DNA of 53,593 bases from JAURFX01 sp038125265 (GTDB taxonomy: Bacteria > Pseudomonadota > Gammaproteobacteria > Steroidobacterales > Rariloculaceae): the NCBI GenBank assembly GCA_038125265.1, contig JAYPDM010000007.1, positions 1 through 53,593 of the forward strand, given 5' to 3'. A program made the translations under genes and the position numbers. This document shows, piece after piece, positions 1 to 8,482 of this stretch. Within the stretch, counting starts at the first letter, position 1. Every line of letters starts with the position of its first letter. The notes under the pieces were generated by a model. The model did not search any database. It was not told where the DNA came from and saw nothing but the letters and a program-made list of their open reading frames with translations.

Positions 1-303
1 ATCCAGATACTCTTTCCTGACCCATGGCCCAAAAAAAGACATCACAAGAGGAGAATGATCAACCCTGATTTTATAAATTTAGTATCAACAAAAGTTGTAG
101 AGGGTGGGTATCTTTTTCTCGCGACAGATGAAAAAACGTATGCCGAGCAGATTGATGACGTGCTTAATAATCAAAACTATTTTTCAAGTGTGTTGGTTGA
201 CGAAGTTAACGAAGCATATTTCTATCGATCATCGACGCGATTTGAGAGAAGGGGCATTAGGCTAGGCAACGCCATCACCGAGTGGAGGCTTCAAAAGATA
301 TAG
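1..303 (+). CDS. trmB: tRNA (guanine-N7-)-methyltransferase, C-terminal part (cut by window edge)
   Basis: The reading frame is open from base 1 and ends at TAG 301-303, giving about 100 residues of the C-terminal half. The segment from base 13 reads LFPDPWPKKRHHKRRM, the TrmB signature FPDPW.KKRHHKRR. It is followed by GGYLFLATD and the C-terminal FERRGIRLG, both typical of the family. TrmB makes m7G46 in tRNA using S-adenosylmethionine. The ATG at 55 is internal, because the conserved motif lies upstream of it in the same frame. The 3' end overlaps the end of the convergent Rieske gene by 13 bp. Identity is secure; only the 5' part is missing. Confidence 0.93.
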   Translation: MQILFPDPWPKKRHHKRRMINPDFINLVSTKVVEGGYLFLATDEKTYAEQIDDVLNNQNYFSSVLVDEVNEAYFYRSSTRFERRGIRLGNAITEWRLQKI

Positions 304-683
304 CGCTCTGCCTTTTGGGAAAAATCTGAGTCAGATAAAAAAATACATTCTGACTCAACCTTAATCTTTAGCCCTATAAGACTTTTATCTACGCATGGCC
401 CAAAAAAACACTCCCCCGTATCAATTGAAAATCTTGCGCCATGGGAGCGACAGATAATATCTGTCTCCTCCGGACCTAAAAATTTATCTATCTCAAGGTT
501 AAGCGGATGACCGGCATGCGGACATTTATTGAGATAACAGAAGTATTCGCCCTCTTTCTCTAATAACATCAAGCTCACCGGCCAGTCAGGATAATCTATA
601 TGCTCTAAAAAACACTCTCTTGATTTTGTAGTTTTAAGATCCTCAACTTTTGCGATTTGTATCCACTCACCCTTAGTGTTCAT
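291..683 (-). CDS. Rieske [2Fe-2S] domain protein
   Basis: A 130-residue soluble protein with the two Rieske cluster-binding motifs, CPH at residues 54-56 and CRSH at 78-81, which supply two Cys and two His ligands. It has no signal peptide or membrane anchor and no catalytic dioxygenase domain. It therefore resembles stand-alone Rieske ferredoxins such as the NirD/BphA3-like group, which pass electrons to a partner enzyme. No partner is obvious nearby. Its ATG lies inside the end of the AmpG-like gene (11 bp overlap), so it is the last gene of a three-gene minus-strand unit. The precise redox partner is unknown. Confidence 0.85.
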   Translation of the reverse strand: MNTKGEWIQIAKVEDLKTTKSRECFLEHIDYPDWPVSLMLLEKEGEYFCYLNKCPHAGHPLNLEIDKFLGPEETDIICRSHGARFSIDTGECFFGPCVDKSLIGLKIKVESECIFLSDSDFSQKAERYIF

Positions 684-1917
684 TGATCCAATCTCTTTTG
701 TATAAGATTAATAAGATTCCGGGAATTGCTATGAGCCCTGACATCATAAAGAAAGGGGTCCAGTCCATGAGCTCGACAAGCCATCCCGTGGGGGCTGTTA
801 ATATAACCCTTGGGAGTGCTGCTAATGCACTTAAAAGTGCAAATTGCGTTGCGGTAAATTGTTTATTCGTAATAAGTGCCATAAATGCTAGCAGACAGGC
901 GGTACCCATCCCCCCGCTTAAGTTTTCAAAACTAATCACCGTCGCAAGTATGGATAGGTTCTTGTCAAAAAGATCAATAAGGATAAATCCAAACGTGGAC
1001 AGACCCTGAAGCACCCCAGCAAGCACCAGAGAGTAGAACAAGCCATACCTAAGATTTATGATGCCACCAATAAATATCCCAAAGAGCAATGGCGCAAGCC
1101 CAAATACCTTGACGACTGCACCGATCTCGGCATTGGAGTAACCACTATCTAGATAAAAGGGTATGCTCATGTGGCTAGCAAAATTATCCCCTAGCTTATA
1201 AATAACGATAAAAAATAAGACTAAGAGCGCGGGATATATTCCCTGGTATCTCTCAACAAAATCACTCACAGGCATCACAAAGGCATCTTTGAGGCTAGTT
1301 GGGCTTCCATAATCCTCTGGCTCAGGGATGATAAAGCTTACAATCACTGTCAGCAACATGACGGATGCCATAAAGTAATAAACCATACTAAAGCTGTACA
1401 GATCAGCCAGTATGAGCCCCCCACCTGAGGCAAGCAGCATGCCCAGTCTATAGCCATAGGTGTACATCATCGCCCCGATCCCCTGCTCCTGATCTTTAAG
1501 GCTCTCTCGCCTATAGGCATCAACGACAATATCCTGTGTCGCTGAGAAAAAAGTTATGATGATCGCTGAGACTACAATCAAATTCAATGATTCGAGGGGT
1601 TCTTGCATCCCCATAAATACAATGGATAACGATAGAAGTATCTGGCTTATCAATAACCAGCTCTTCCTTCTGCCCAGCGTTATGAAATAAAACCTATCAA
1701 GAAGCGGCGCCCAAAGGAACTTAAAGTTATAGGGCAGGCCCACAAGGCCGATCATGCCAACGGTGACCAGACTTATATCAGATTGCGTGAGCCATGCCTG
1801 AAGCACGGTCAAGGTCAACAATAAAGGCAGTCCACTGGCAAAGCCCATCAGCAGAGCAATCCATGCGCGGCTGGAGCTTAAAGCAAAAAAAATCTCTCTG
1901 TTATTCATCAAGTTCAT
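673..1917 (-). CDS. ampG: AmpG-like MFS permease (muropeptide-type)
   Basis: A hydrophobic protein of about 414 residues with some 12 predicted membrane helices. It carries AmpG-family signatures: FASGLPLLLT near the N terminus, FKFLWAPLLDR, GRRKSWL after the second or third helix, and ATQDIVVDAYRRE. AmpG imports anhydro-muropeptides (GlcNAc-anhMurNAc peptides) from the periplasm for cell-wall recycling. The start is ambiguous: TTG at 1923, ATG at 1917 or ATG at 1908. I chose 1917, but none has a clear Shine-Dalgarno site. All three overlap the end of the upstream exonuclease gene, suggesting translational coupling. The family is firm; the exact substrate is inferred. Confidence 0.82.
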   Translation of the reverse strand: MNLMNNREIFFALSSSRAWIALLMGFASGLPLLLTLTVLQAWLTQSDISLVTVGMIGLVGLPYNFKFLWAPLLDRFYFITLGRRKSWLLISQILLSLSIVFMGMQEPLESLNLIVVSAIIITFFSATQDIVVDAYRRESLKDQEQGIGAMMYTYGYRLGMLLASGGGLILADLYSFSMVYYFMASVMLLTVIVSFIIPEPEDYGSPTSLKDAFVMPVSDFVERYQGIYPALLVLFFIVIYKLGDNFASHMSIPFYLDSGYSNAEIGAVVKVFGLAPLLFGIFIGGIINLRYGLFYSLVLAGVLQGLSTFGFILIDLFDKNLSILATVISFENLSGGMGTACLLAFMALITNKQFTATQFALLSALAALPRVILTAPTGWLVELMDWTPFFMMSGLIAIPGILLILYKRDWINEH

Positions 1918-2680
1918 AGTCAATAATCAGCGGGGCGTGGTCAGAAAAAAACTCTTCTCGGTAAATTTTAACTTTTTTCACTTTGTGATTAAAAAAATTA
2001 CTTGCAACCTGATAATCAATACGCCATCCAACGTTATTTTCTCTGGCCCTGCCCCTATTCGACCACCACGTGTACTCATCGTCATTCTTATTGATGTGAC
2101 GGAAGCTATCTATATAGCCCTTTTGAAGTAAACGATCAAACCAAAGTCTCTCCTCGGGTAAAAACCCTGAATTTTTTTGGTTCCCTCTCCAGTTCTTTAT
2201 ATCTTGCTTGGTATGGGCAATATTAAAGTCTCCACAAAATATCACTGGCTTTTTCCTCTTGGCGATCAGCTTTTTATCAAAAATATCTAAAAAACGATAC
2301 TTGGCCTCCTGTCTCGCCTCACCTGATGATCCAGATGGGAAGTAAACCGATGCGACTGAGAATTTTTGAAATTCAACCTCTATATATCTCCCCTCAGCGT
2401 CAAACTCTTTATCTCCTATTTTGTTGATAGTACGAATCGGCTCGTCCTTGGTGTAGACAGCTACCCCACTGTAGCCAGGTTTCTCGGCCTCAACTAAAAA
2501 TCTTTGAAATCCCTTAAGGTGAAAGCTTTCACTTTCAATTTGAGTGCTACTCGCTCGGACTTCCTGCAGACAAATAATATTCGCCCTTTGATACTTTAAC
2601 CAACGAAATAAACCTTTCTTCTCTGCGCTTCTAATGCCGTTTACATTTATTGAAATAATTCTTATCAAAGGGATAGTCAT
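1901..2680 (-). CDS. Exonuclease III / AP endonuclease family protein (paralog 1)
   Basis: A 259-residue member of the Mg-dependent ExoIII/APE1 endonuclease-exonuclease-phosphatase family. Visible motifs are INVNGIRSA at the N terminus, CLQEVRA (metal-binding Glu), GDFNIAHT, WRIDYQVAS and the C-terminal SDHAPL with the catalytic Asp-His pair. The family cleaves DNA at abasic sites in base-excision repair and trims 3' ends. The WWSNRGRARENNVGWRIDYQ section is closer to the APE1/ExoA branch than to E. coli XthA. A second, different paralog lies at 42810. This gene is first in the unit with the AmpG-like and Rieske genes and diverges from pyrE. Confidence 0.88.
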   Translation of the reverse strand: MTIPLIRIISINVNGIRSAEKKGLFRWLKYQRANIICLQEVRASSTQIESESFHLKGFQRFLVEAEKPGYSGVAVYTKDEPIRTINKIGDKEFDAEGRYIEVEFQKFSVASVYFPSGSSGEARQEAKYRFLDIFDKKLIAKRKKPVIFCGDFNIAHTKQDIKNWRGNQKNSGFLPEERLWFDRLLQKGYIDSFRHINKNDDEYTWWSNRGRARENNVGWRIDYQVASNFFNHKVKKVKIYREEFFSDHAPLIIDYELDE

Positions 2681-2689
2681 TAATAGTTA

Positions 2690-2718
2690 TTAATAATTAA
2701 AACTATAGTGCATATAAT
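2690..2718 (+). promoter_or_regulatory. Candidate sigma-70 promoter for pyrE
   Basis: TTAATA (2690-2695, 4 of 6 matches to the -35 consensus), a 17-bp spacer, and a perfect TATAAT (2713-2718). Transcription would begin near 2725, leaving a leader of only about 6 nt before the pyrE ATG at 2731. The assignment is by eye and untested. Confidence 0.5.
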
Positions 2719-2730
2719 AATGAATAGGCT

Positions 2731-3372
2731 ATGAAAGATTATCAACAAGATTTTATTGAGCTCGCCATTAGGGCTGACTCACTGCAGTTTGGGAGCTTTA
2801 CGTTAAAGTCTGGAAGAAGCAGTCCCTACTTCTATAATTCGGGTTCAATCTATAAGGGTGAGGAGCTCCGTGTGCTGGGAGACTGCTATGCTAGGGCTAT
2901 TCAAGATCAATCCATCTCATTTGACATGCTCTTTGGCCCTGCTTATAAGGGAATAGGACTGGTGCATTGCGCCGCGATTTCACTTTCACAGTTATTTAAC
3001 CAAAACGTTCCAATTGCCTTTAACCGTAAGGAAAAAAAGGATCACGGCGAGTCTGGAAGCATCGTGGGATCCGAATTAAAGGGTAATGTGCTCATCATTG
3101 ACGATGTCATTACTGCAGGCACTGCCATAAGGGAGTCAATTGAAATCATAAACCTGCATGGAGCCAATCCCGTGGGTATTTGTGTCGCTCTGGACAGACA
3201 AGAACGTGGCCTTAAGTCAAATCTATCTGCAATACAGGAGATTGAGAAGGAATTTAGTCTTCCCGTTTATAGCATCATAAACCTATCCCACTTGCTCGAC
3301 TACTTTGATGATCGTGATCGAGCAATATCTGATTCGATTGCTGACTATAAAGATAGATACGGCGTGTCTTAG
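2731..3372 (+). CDS. pyrE: Orotate phosphoribosyltransferase
   Basis: A 213-residue protein that joins orotate to PRPP to give orotidine 5'-phosphate, the fifth step of de novo pyrimidine synthesis. It contains the type I phosphoribosyltransferase loop VLIIDDVITAGTA (about residues 121-133), the N-terminal FGSFTLKSGRSSPYF substrate region and the flexible-loop RKEKKDHGE. The length matches E. coli PyrE (213). It stands alone on the plus strand, without the rph gene and attenuator found upstream in enterobacteria. Its stop TAG (3370-3372) overlaps the dut stop on the other strand in the tetranucleotide TTAG. Confidence 0.97.
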   Translation: MKDYQQDFIELAIRADSLQFGSFTLKSGRSSPYFYNSGSIYKGEELRVLGDCYARAIQDQSISFDMLFGPAYKGIGLVHCAAISLSQLFNQNVPIAFNRKEKKDHGESGSIVGSELKGNVLIIDDVITAGTAIRESIEIINLHGANPVGICVALDRQERGLKSNLSAIQEIEKEFSLPVYSIINLSHLLDYFDDRDRAISDSIADYKDRYGVS

Positions 3373-3824
3373 CTTACGCCACTGTGACCAAAGCCTCCGG
3401 CGCCTCTCTCAGTTTCATCAAAGCTTTCAACCACATCAAACTCAAATAAGGTAATTGGGATGATCATAAACTGTGCAATTCTATCGCCAACATCAATTAC
3501 AAAATCTTGGCTGCCCCGATTCCAAAGAGAGACCATAAGCTCCCCCTGATAATCAGAGTCTATGAGCCCTACAAGGTTGCCTAAGACAATCCCATGCTTA
3601 TGACCTAGACCGGATCGTGGGAGAATGATTCCTGCAAAGTTAGGGTCCTTGATATAAACTGCGATTCCGGTTGGTATTAGCAAGGTTTCTCCAGGTTTGA
3701 GTACTTTCTTTTCATCAATACAGGCTCTCAAATCAATCGCAGCAGACCCCTCTGTCGTTTGCCTTGGAAGCTCAATCGAATCACCAACGGCATCATTTAA
3801 AATTCTAACTTCAATTTTTTTCAT
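3369..3824 (-). CDS. dut: Deoxyuridine 5'-triphosphate nucleotidohydrolase (dUTPase)
   Basis: The protein is 151 residues from the ATG at 3824, the same length as E. coli Dut, and begins MKKIEVRILND. An upstream in-frame GTG at 3833 is rejected because ATG 3824 overlaps the coaBC stop in a standard ATGA junction. The trimeric dUTPase motifs are present: AAIDLRA, PRSGLGHKHG, GLIDSDYQGE, GDRIAQ and the C-terminal GAGGFGHSG. It hydrolyses dUTP to dUMP, keeping uracil out of DNA and feeding dTMP synthesis. It is co-transcribed behind coaBC, the usual gammaproteobacterial order. Confidence 0.97.
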   Translation of the reverse strand: MKKIEVRILNDAVGDSIELPRQTTEGSAAIDLRACIDEKKVLKPGETLLIPTGIAVYIKDPNFAGIILPRSGLGHKHGIVLGNLVGLIDSDYQGELMVSLWNRGSQDFVIDVGDRIAQFMIIPITLFEFDVVESFDETERGAGGFGHSGVS

Positions 3825-5014
3825 TGCTTCCACTTATTAAATGCTTGATGAATCGAGACAGCGAGCCTCGCAGTCATCTCAGTTTTTGTGCCTGACCCTA
3901 AGTCCTCGATTGTATCAGATCCAAATAAGGTAAACGCGGTATCATCCTCATCAAAAATGAGATTCCTGCCGACTAAATTGCCTACAATGAGATTTGCATT
4001 TTTCGATTTAAGTTTTTTTACTGAGTTCTCATTAAGATTCTCCGTTTCAGCCGCAAACCCAACTGAATAAATGTTTGGATTCCAAATTTTAGACTGCATC
4101 AGAATATCGACATTTTTATGAAGTTCTAAAGCTATAACATTTTCATAGCTTTTAATTTTTTGCTTATATTCCTGCTCGGGGTGATAGTCACAGACAGCCG
4201 CAGTCGCGATAAAAATATGATTATTTTCTATCTCAACTTTTACCGCCTCAAGCATCTCGGTTGCGGTCTCCACTTGTATGCACCTAATCGAGTCGCTGAT
4301 CTTAATATGAGTAGGTCCAGAAATCATTGTTATGTTTGCCCCAGCATCATGCAATGCCTTTGCCAATGCGTATCCAGTCTTACCAGAGCTACGATTTGAA
4401 ATATACCGCACCGGATCAATCAGCTCGCGCGTAGGACCTGCGGTCATGAGTATATTGATACCTGAAAATAATCTCTGTTGAACGCTTGCGTTTGCTTCTT
4501 TGATGGTTTGAATGATCTCCTCCACTTCTGCCATCCTCCCCCAGCCCACATCGCCACAAGCTTGTGTACCGTACGAAGGACCAATAAATCTAACCTTTTG
4601 ATTAATAAGCTGAACTTTATTCTTCTGTGTCGATGGATGAGACCACATGGCCTGATTCATACTGGGCGCAATATAAAGCTGAGCCTTAGAGGCTAAGCAA
4701 ACGCTGGATAGTAAATCTGGTGCTAGCCCCATAGCTATCTGAGCCATAGTATGAGCAGTAGCAGGTGCCAAGAGTATGAGATCTGCCCATTTAGCAAGCT
4801 CAATGTGGGACATTGCACTCTCTGCCTCTTTATCCCAAAGCTCAGAACGAGCCTCATAGCCTGAGACTGCTTGAAAAACGATATCTGAAACAAAGTACTT
4901 TGCACTTTTGGTAAGTATGACGCGCACCTCATGGCCGTCTTCCCTAAGTTTTCTAACAATATCTGGGCTCTTATAAGCTGCGATGCTCCCTGAGACCCCA
5001 AGTACAATATTCAT
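3821..5014 (-). CDS. coaBC: Bifunctional phosphopantothenoylcysteine decarboxylase / phosphopantothenate-cysteine ligase
   Basis: A 397-residue fused enzyme making 4'-phosphopantetheine from phosphopantothenate and cysteine in coenzyme A synthesis. The N-terminal CoaC flavoprotein domain starts GVSGSIAAYK and contains HIELAKWAD (catalytic His), LAPATA and PSMNQAMW. ACGDVGWGRM provides the active-site Cys. The C-terminal CoaB domain follows, with TAGPTRELIDPVRYISNRSSGK and the KIKS lysine motif. Its stop overlaps the dut ATG. It diverges from rpmB across a 129-bp spacer. coaD for the next step of the pathway lies at 8006. Confidence 0.96.
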   Translation of the reverse strand: MNIVLGVSGSIAAYKSPDIVRKLREDGHEVRVILTKSAKYFVSDIVFQAVSGYEARSELWDKEAESAMSHIELAKWADLILLAPATAHTMAQIAMGLAPDLLSSVCLASKAQLYIAPSMNQAMWSHPSTQKNKVQLINQKVRFIGPSYGTQACGDVGWGRMAEVEEIIQTIKEANASVQQRLFSGINILMTAGPTRELIDPVRYISNRSSGKTGYALAKALHDAGANITMISGPTHIKISDSIRCIQVETATEMLEAVKVEIENNHIFIATAAVCDYHPEQEYKQKIKSYENVIALELHKNVDILMQSKIWNPNIYSVGFAAETENLNENSVKKLKSKNANLIVGNLVGRNLIFDEDDTAFTLFGSDTIEDLGSGTKTEMTARLAVSIHQAFNKWKQ

Positions 5015-5084
5015 TTAGATACTCTCAAATTTACGTGAATTGCTCACTATTATTATAAAAACCGCAAAAAAAGCTAGAACTTGG

Positions 5085-5114
5085 TTGCCTAAATACCTAA
5101 CTTGCGGTTATATT
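5085..5114 (+). promoter_or_regulatory. Possible promoter for rpmB-rpmG(-mutM)
   Basis: TTGCCT (5085-5090), an 18-bp spacer and TATATT (5109-5114) lie 30 bp upstream of rpmB in the coaBC/rpmB divergent spacer. The match is moderate and other AT-rich -10 candidates exist close by, so this is a weak assignment. Confidence 0.3.
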
Positions 5115-5143
5115 ATCGTTCCTAATTATTAATAGTTGGCTAT

Positions 5144-5380
5144 ATGTCTAGAGTTTGTCAAGTTACAGGAAAGGGTCCAATGTCTGGGAACAATGTCTCT
5201 CATGCAAACAATAAGACCCGCAGGAGATTCTTACCCAACCTTCATACCCATCGTTTCTGGGTTGAAGAGGAAAATAGATATGTCAAGCTACGTGTGTCGC
5301 ATCATGGCCTCAGGATCATTAATAAGAAAGGGATCGGACCGGTCTTGACAGAACTTAGGGCGCAGGGGCAGAAAGTATGA
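5144..5380 (+). CDS. rpmB: 50S ribosomal protein L28
   Basis: A 78-residue basic protein starting MSRVCQVTGKGPMSGNNVSHANN, the L28 N-terminal signature, followed by KTRRRFLPNL and the VSHHGLRIINKKG region. The length equals E. coli L28 (78). It is a structural protein of the large ribosomal subunit. There is no strong Shine-Dalgarno site before the ATG. Its TGA overlaps the rpmG ATG (ATGA), the normal rpmB-rpmG coupling. Another open frame over the same DNA from 5136 is a shadow. Confidence 0.98.
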   Translation: MSRVCQVTGKGPMSGNNVSHANNKTRRRFLPNLHTHRFWVEEENRYVKLRVSHHGLRIINKKGIGPVLTELRAQGQKV

Positions 5381-5532
5381 GAGAGAAAATCAGATTGATG
5401 TCCACAGCAGATACGGGTCATTACTACACAACGACAAAAAATAAGCGCTTGCATCCTGAGAAGATGGAAACTAAAAAATACGATCCAACGATCAGAAAGC
5501 ATGTGATCTACAAGGAAACAAAAATTAAGTAG
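5377..5532 (+). CDS. rpmG: 50S ribosomal protein L33
   Basis: A short 51-residue gene, ATG at 5377 overlapping the rpmB stop and TAG at 5530-5532. The translation begins MREKIRLMSTADTGHYYTT and contains TKNKRLHPEKMETKKYDP, which is diagnostic for L33. It has no cysteines, so it is the zinc-independent form, as in E. coli. That form is favoured under zinc limitation in bacteria that carry both types. It is followed after 5 nt by mutM, so the three genes probably form one transcript. Confidence 0.97.
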   Translation: MREKIRLMSTADTGHYYTTTKNKRLHPEKMETKKYDPTIRKHVIYKETKIK

Positions 5533-5537
5533 CTTCC

Positions 5538-6347
5538 TTGCCCGAACTTCCTGAAGTTGAAACCATTAAAAATGCTGTAGCTCCACTTTTAGTCGGACAA
5601 GATATCGTTCGGATTAATATTTTTAACCCAAACCTAAGATGGCCCGTTGATAAGAAGAAACTTCAGAGTCTCAACTCAGAGAAAATCTTATCGATTCAGA
5701 GAAAAGCAAAATATATTGTTATTTACTTTGAGAAAGGTCACATCATTATTCATTTAGGGATGAGTGGTAACTTACACTTTCAAAAAAATGACTTCACTCC
5801 GCTTAGGCATGATCATGCTCAATTTAAATTTAAAAAATATTCAATTTTCTATAATGACCCCAGAAGATTTGGCAGCATTCACTTTGTTAAAGATCTAGAT
5901 TCGTTTTTCTTATTTAAAAATATTGGACTAGAACCTTTATCAGACTCATTTAACGATAGCGCTCTTTTTAAAATGACACGTAATAGAAAAACTTCAATCA
6001 AACAGCTGATTATGAATGGCTCTTTAATCGTAGGTGTTGGCAATATCTATGCGTCTGAATCTTTATTTAGATCTAAAATAAGGCCATCAAAGCCTGCCAA
6101 AAACATCACTAAAAAAGAATGCGTGTATTTAGTAAGCGCAATTAAGCAGGTACTCAAAGATGCGATTAAACTGGGAGGTAGCTCAATTAGAGACTTTAAA
6201 CAGCTGGATGGATCTTCAGGTTATTTTAAGATTAAGCATAATGTCTATGGGCGTGAGGGTGAAGATTGCAATCAGTGCAGCACAAAAATAAAAAAAATCA
6301 TTATTTCTGGTCGATCTACGTTTTATTGCTCTAAGTGTCAGTCATAA
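5538..6347 (+). CDS. mutM: Formamidopyrimidine-DNA glycosylase (Fpg)
   Basis: A 269-residue base-excision repair enzyme that removes 8-oxoguanine and formamidopyrimidines and nicks the abasic site. It starts with TTG at 5538. This start is forced, because the mature N terminus must be the catalytic Pro of PELPEVET. Other features are the helix-two-turn-helix region VGVGNIYASESLF and a C-terminal zinc finger with CNQC and CSKC. It lies in the common rpmB-rpmG-mutM cluster. The 3' end overlaps the convergent ggt gene by 10 bp. Confidence 0.97.
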   Translation: MPELPEVETIKNAVAPLLVGQDIVRINIFNPNLRWPVDKKKLQSLNSEKILSIQRKAKYIVIYFEKGHIIIHLGMSGNLHFQKNDFTPLRHDHAQFKFKKYSIFYNDPRRFGSIHFVKDLDSFFLFKNIGLEPLSDSFNDSALFKMTRNRKTSIKQLIMNGSLIVGVGNIYASESLFRSKIRPSKPAKNITKKECVYLVSAIKQVLKDAIKLGGSSIRDFKQLDGSSGYFKIKHNVYGREGEDCNQCSTKIKKIIISGRSTFYCSKCQS

Positions 6348-8005
6348 ACAATTAAGACCGAACCCACTCCCCGAAAATCTGCTGCTCCACTGTAAATATT
6401 TTCTTGGTATTTTTTTGCTGCAGCATACATGTTGCCAAAATTATTTTCGAGCTCCTCAATTTCATGGCCCCTTTCCATAAGGTCATAAATGGCATCAGAG
6501 TTGATTGCGTCTGGTTCTATCTGAAGTAAATTTGGCAGGTATTGGTGATGAATTCTTAAGTGACTCACACTTTGCTCCACCGACTTATTTTCTATCCAAT
6601 CTAAGATAGCAAGCATCACCATCGTAATGATTCTACTTCCCCCTGGAGTGCCAATAGCCATGACATCCTCTTCGCTTGTTATGATGGTAGGTGTCATACT
6701 TGAGAGCATTCTTTTGCCAGGAGCAATTGCATTTGCCTCACTACCAACTAATCCATATAAATTTGGATAGCCAGGCTTAATAGAAAAATCATCCATTTCA
6801 TTATTGAGAAAAATACCGGTCCCAGAAGCTATCATCCCGCTACCAAAATTATAGTTAATACTTTGTGTGGCTGAGACAATATTTCCAAATTGATCAATAA
6901 TCGAAAAATGGGTGGTGTCCATACCTTCTTGAAAATCTGCTTCATCAAACATCATTGGTTCAGAGTTTGAAGCTCTATTCATATCAAAATCATTGAGACT
7001 CTCATTGATATGCCTTTCGCTTAAAAGCATTTCCATAGGAACATCGATAAAGTCAGAATCTCCAAGATACAGTGCCCGGTCCCTGTAAGCCCTTCGCATA
7101 CTTTCAATCAATACATGTATTTGATCGGTCCTATTTAAGGAAAAGTAGTCTAATTGATTCAGCATGCTTAACATCTGGAACAAAGCAATTCCCCCTGATG
7201 ATGGAGGAGGAACAGAAATAATATTATGACCAAAGAAACTTTCAATCAAAGGCTCTCGTTCGATGATTTCATACTCCATTAAATCTTCTGCAGTCCAAAT
7301 ACCCCCCATGGCTTGAGTGGCTTCAAGCAGGGTTATTGAAAGCATTCCTTCATAAAAATCACGCGCATGACTCTCAGAGATCAATGAGATACTTCTTGCT
7401 AAGTCTTCCTGAACCAGTATTTCACCTGCAGCAATCGGCTTATCATTGGAGTTAGAAAAAATATCTTTCGCCTCATCATTAAATCGCTCCCATTGTGAAT
7501 GCACCCTATCTTCCAATCTTTCATCTACAATAAATCCGTCTCGAGCCGTTTTAAATGCAAATTCAAGCGTCTCCTCAAAACTCATCATTCCATAGTTACC
7601 ATTGAGAAAAGCTAATCCAGCCGGTAGACCAGGAATCCCCGCAGCCAATGCACCATCAATTGAAAGTCTAGGGATAGGATTGCCTAAGTTATCCAGGTAC
7701 ATATCAGCCGTTGAATTCAATGGTGCACGCTCCCTTGCATCAATCATTGAATACCGATCAGATGCAGCTTCATATATCAGAAAGAAGCCTCCCCCTCCAA
7801 GACCCGAACCAAAGGGTTCTACTACTGATAGGGTAGAACTGACTGCAATCGCTGCATCAAAAGCATTGCCTCCATTTATTAGGATTTCTGCTCCAGCCTG
7901 AGTAGCAAGCGGATGAGCCGATGCGACAACACCTATGGGATTGCCTTGTGCAATTAAGGGGGTTGCACTGAAAAGAAAAAGTATAAAAAGTGATATTCTA
8001 ATCAC
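6338..8005 (-). CDS. ggt: Gamma-glutamyltranspeptidase / glutathione hydrolase
   Basis: A 555-residue periplasmic enzyme that cleaves the gamma-glutamyl bond of glutathione and related peptides. It starts with GTG at 8005, directly after the coaD stop. The first 19-20 residues (ending TPLIAQG) form a signal peptide. The precursor is expected to self-cleave before T364 in the motif DTTHFS, with that Thr becoming the nucleophile of the small subunit. The large-subunit motif GSGLGGGGF and the small-subunit GTPGGSRI are present. It is last in the rsmD-coaD-ggt unit, so the organism can salvage extracellular or periplasmic glutathione. Confidence 0.95.
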   Translation of the reverse strand: MIRISLFILFLFSATPLIAQGNPIGVVASAHPLATQAGAEILINGGNAFDAAIAVSSTLSVVEPFGSGLGGGGFFLIYEAASDRYSMIDARERAPLNSTADMYLDNLGNPIPRLSIDGALAAGIPGLPAGLAFLNGNYGMMSFEETLEFAFKTARDGFIVDERLEDRVHSQWERFNDEAKDIFSNSNDKPIAAGEILVQEDLARSISLISESHARDFYEGMLSITLLEATQAMGGIWTAEDLMEYEIIEREPLIESFFGHNIISVPPPSSGGIALFQMLSMLNQLDYFSLNRTDQIHVLIESMRRAYRDRALYLGDSDFIDVPMEMLLSERHINESLNDFDMNRASNSEPMMFDEADFQEGMDTTHFSIIDQFGNIVSATQSINYNFGSGMIASGTGIFLNNEMDDFSIKPGYPNLYGLVGSEANAIAPGKRMLSSMTPTIITSEEDVMAIGTPGGSRIITMVMLAILDWIENKSVEQSVSHLRIHHQYLPNLLQIEPDAINSDAIYDLMERGHEIEELENNFGNMYAAAKKYQENIYSGAADFRGVGSVLIVYD

Positions 8006-8470
8006 TTACATAACCTTGGCGATAATTTGTTCGCTCAAAATATCCTCTAGATTGGCACCTGCTTTTATGAGCTCTTTTGCTAACGAAGATGATATGTGAA
8101 CTTTATCAAGATCAGGAGCTAAAAATACAGTTTGCAAGTCATTGCCTATAATTCGATTAACATTGGCCATCATAATTTCAGTGTTTAAATCTTGGATATT
8201 TCTTATGCTTCTTAAAATTACATGAATGTTATGCTGATTACAGAAATCTACTAATAACCCATTAAACGATAAAACTTTAACTTTTATCTCATCCTTATAT
8301 AAGTCTTCTATCATGGCGACTCTTTCACCAATGCTAAATAGAGGTTTTTTACTCGAGACTTCTGATACCCCAATAACGACTTGGTCAAAGATCTTGATAG
8401 CTTTGGCAATGATATTCTCATGACCTTTGGTAAAAGGATCAAAGCTACCTGGGAAAAGCACCTTAGTCAT
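8006..8470 (-). CDS. coaD: Phosphopantetheine adenylyltransferase
   Basis: A 154-residue nucleotidyltransferase that converts 4'-phosphopantetheine and ATP to dephospho-CoA. It starts KVLFPGSFDPFTKGHENII, containing the TxGH-type nucleotide-binding motif (TKGH). It ends with the CoaD-typical SSSLAKELIKAGA, in place of the more usual SS.VKE. The gene is 12 nt downstream of rsmD and abuts ggt. rsmD-coaD is a widely conserved bacterial pair. Confidence 0.96.
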   Translation of the reverse strand: MTKVLFPGSFDPFTKGHENIIAKAIKIFDQVVIGVSEVSSKKPLFSIGERVAMIEDLYKDEIKVKVLSFNGLLVDFCNQHNIHVILRSIRNIQDLNTEIMMANVNRIIGNDLQTVFLAPDLDKVHISSSLAKELIKAGANLEDILSEQIIAKVM

Positions 8471-8482
8471 ACAGTTATTATA

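Noticed and set aside
683..1009. 108-residue plus-strand open frame opposite the AmpG-like gene
   Set aside because: It is antisense to a clear transporter gene, without ribosome-binding site or recognisable domain.
2720..2734. Four-codon open frame (ATG AAT AGG CTA TGA) overlapping the pyrE start, a possible leader peptide
   Set aside because: It lies largely upstream of the transcription start predicted from the TATAAT at 2713-2718 and has no ribosome-binding site.
5136..5348. Overlapping open frame on the plus strand over rpmB
   Set aside because: It is a frame shadow of rpmB; its translation resembles no protein, while the L28 frame is unmistakable.
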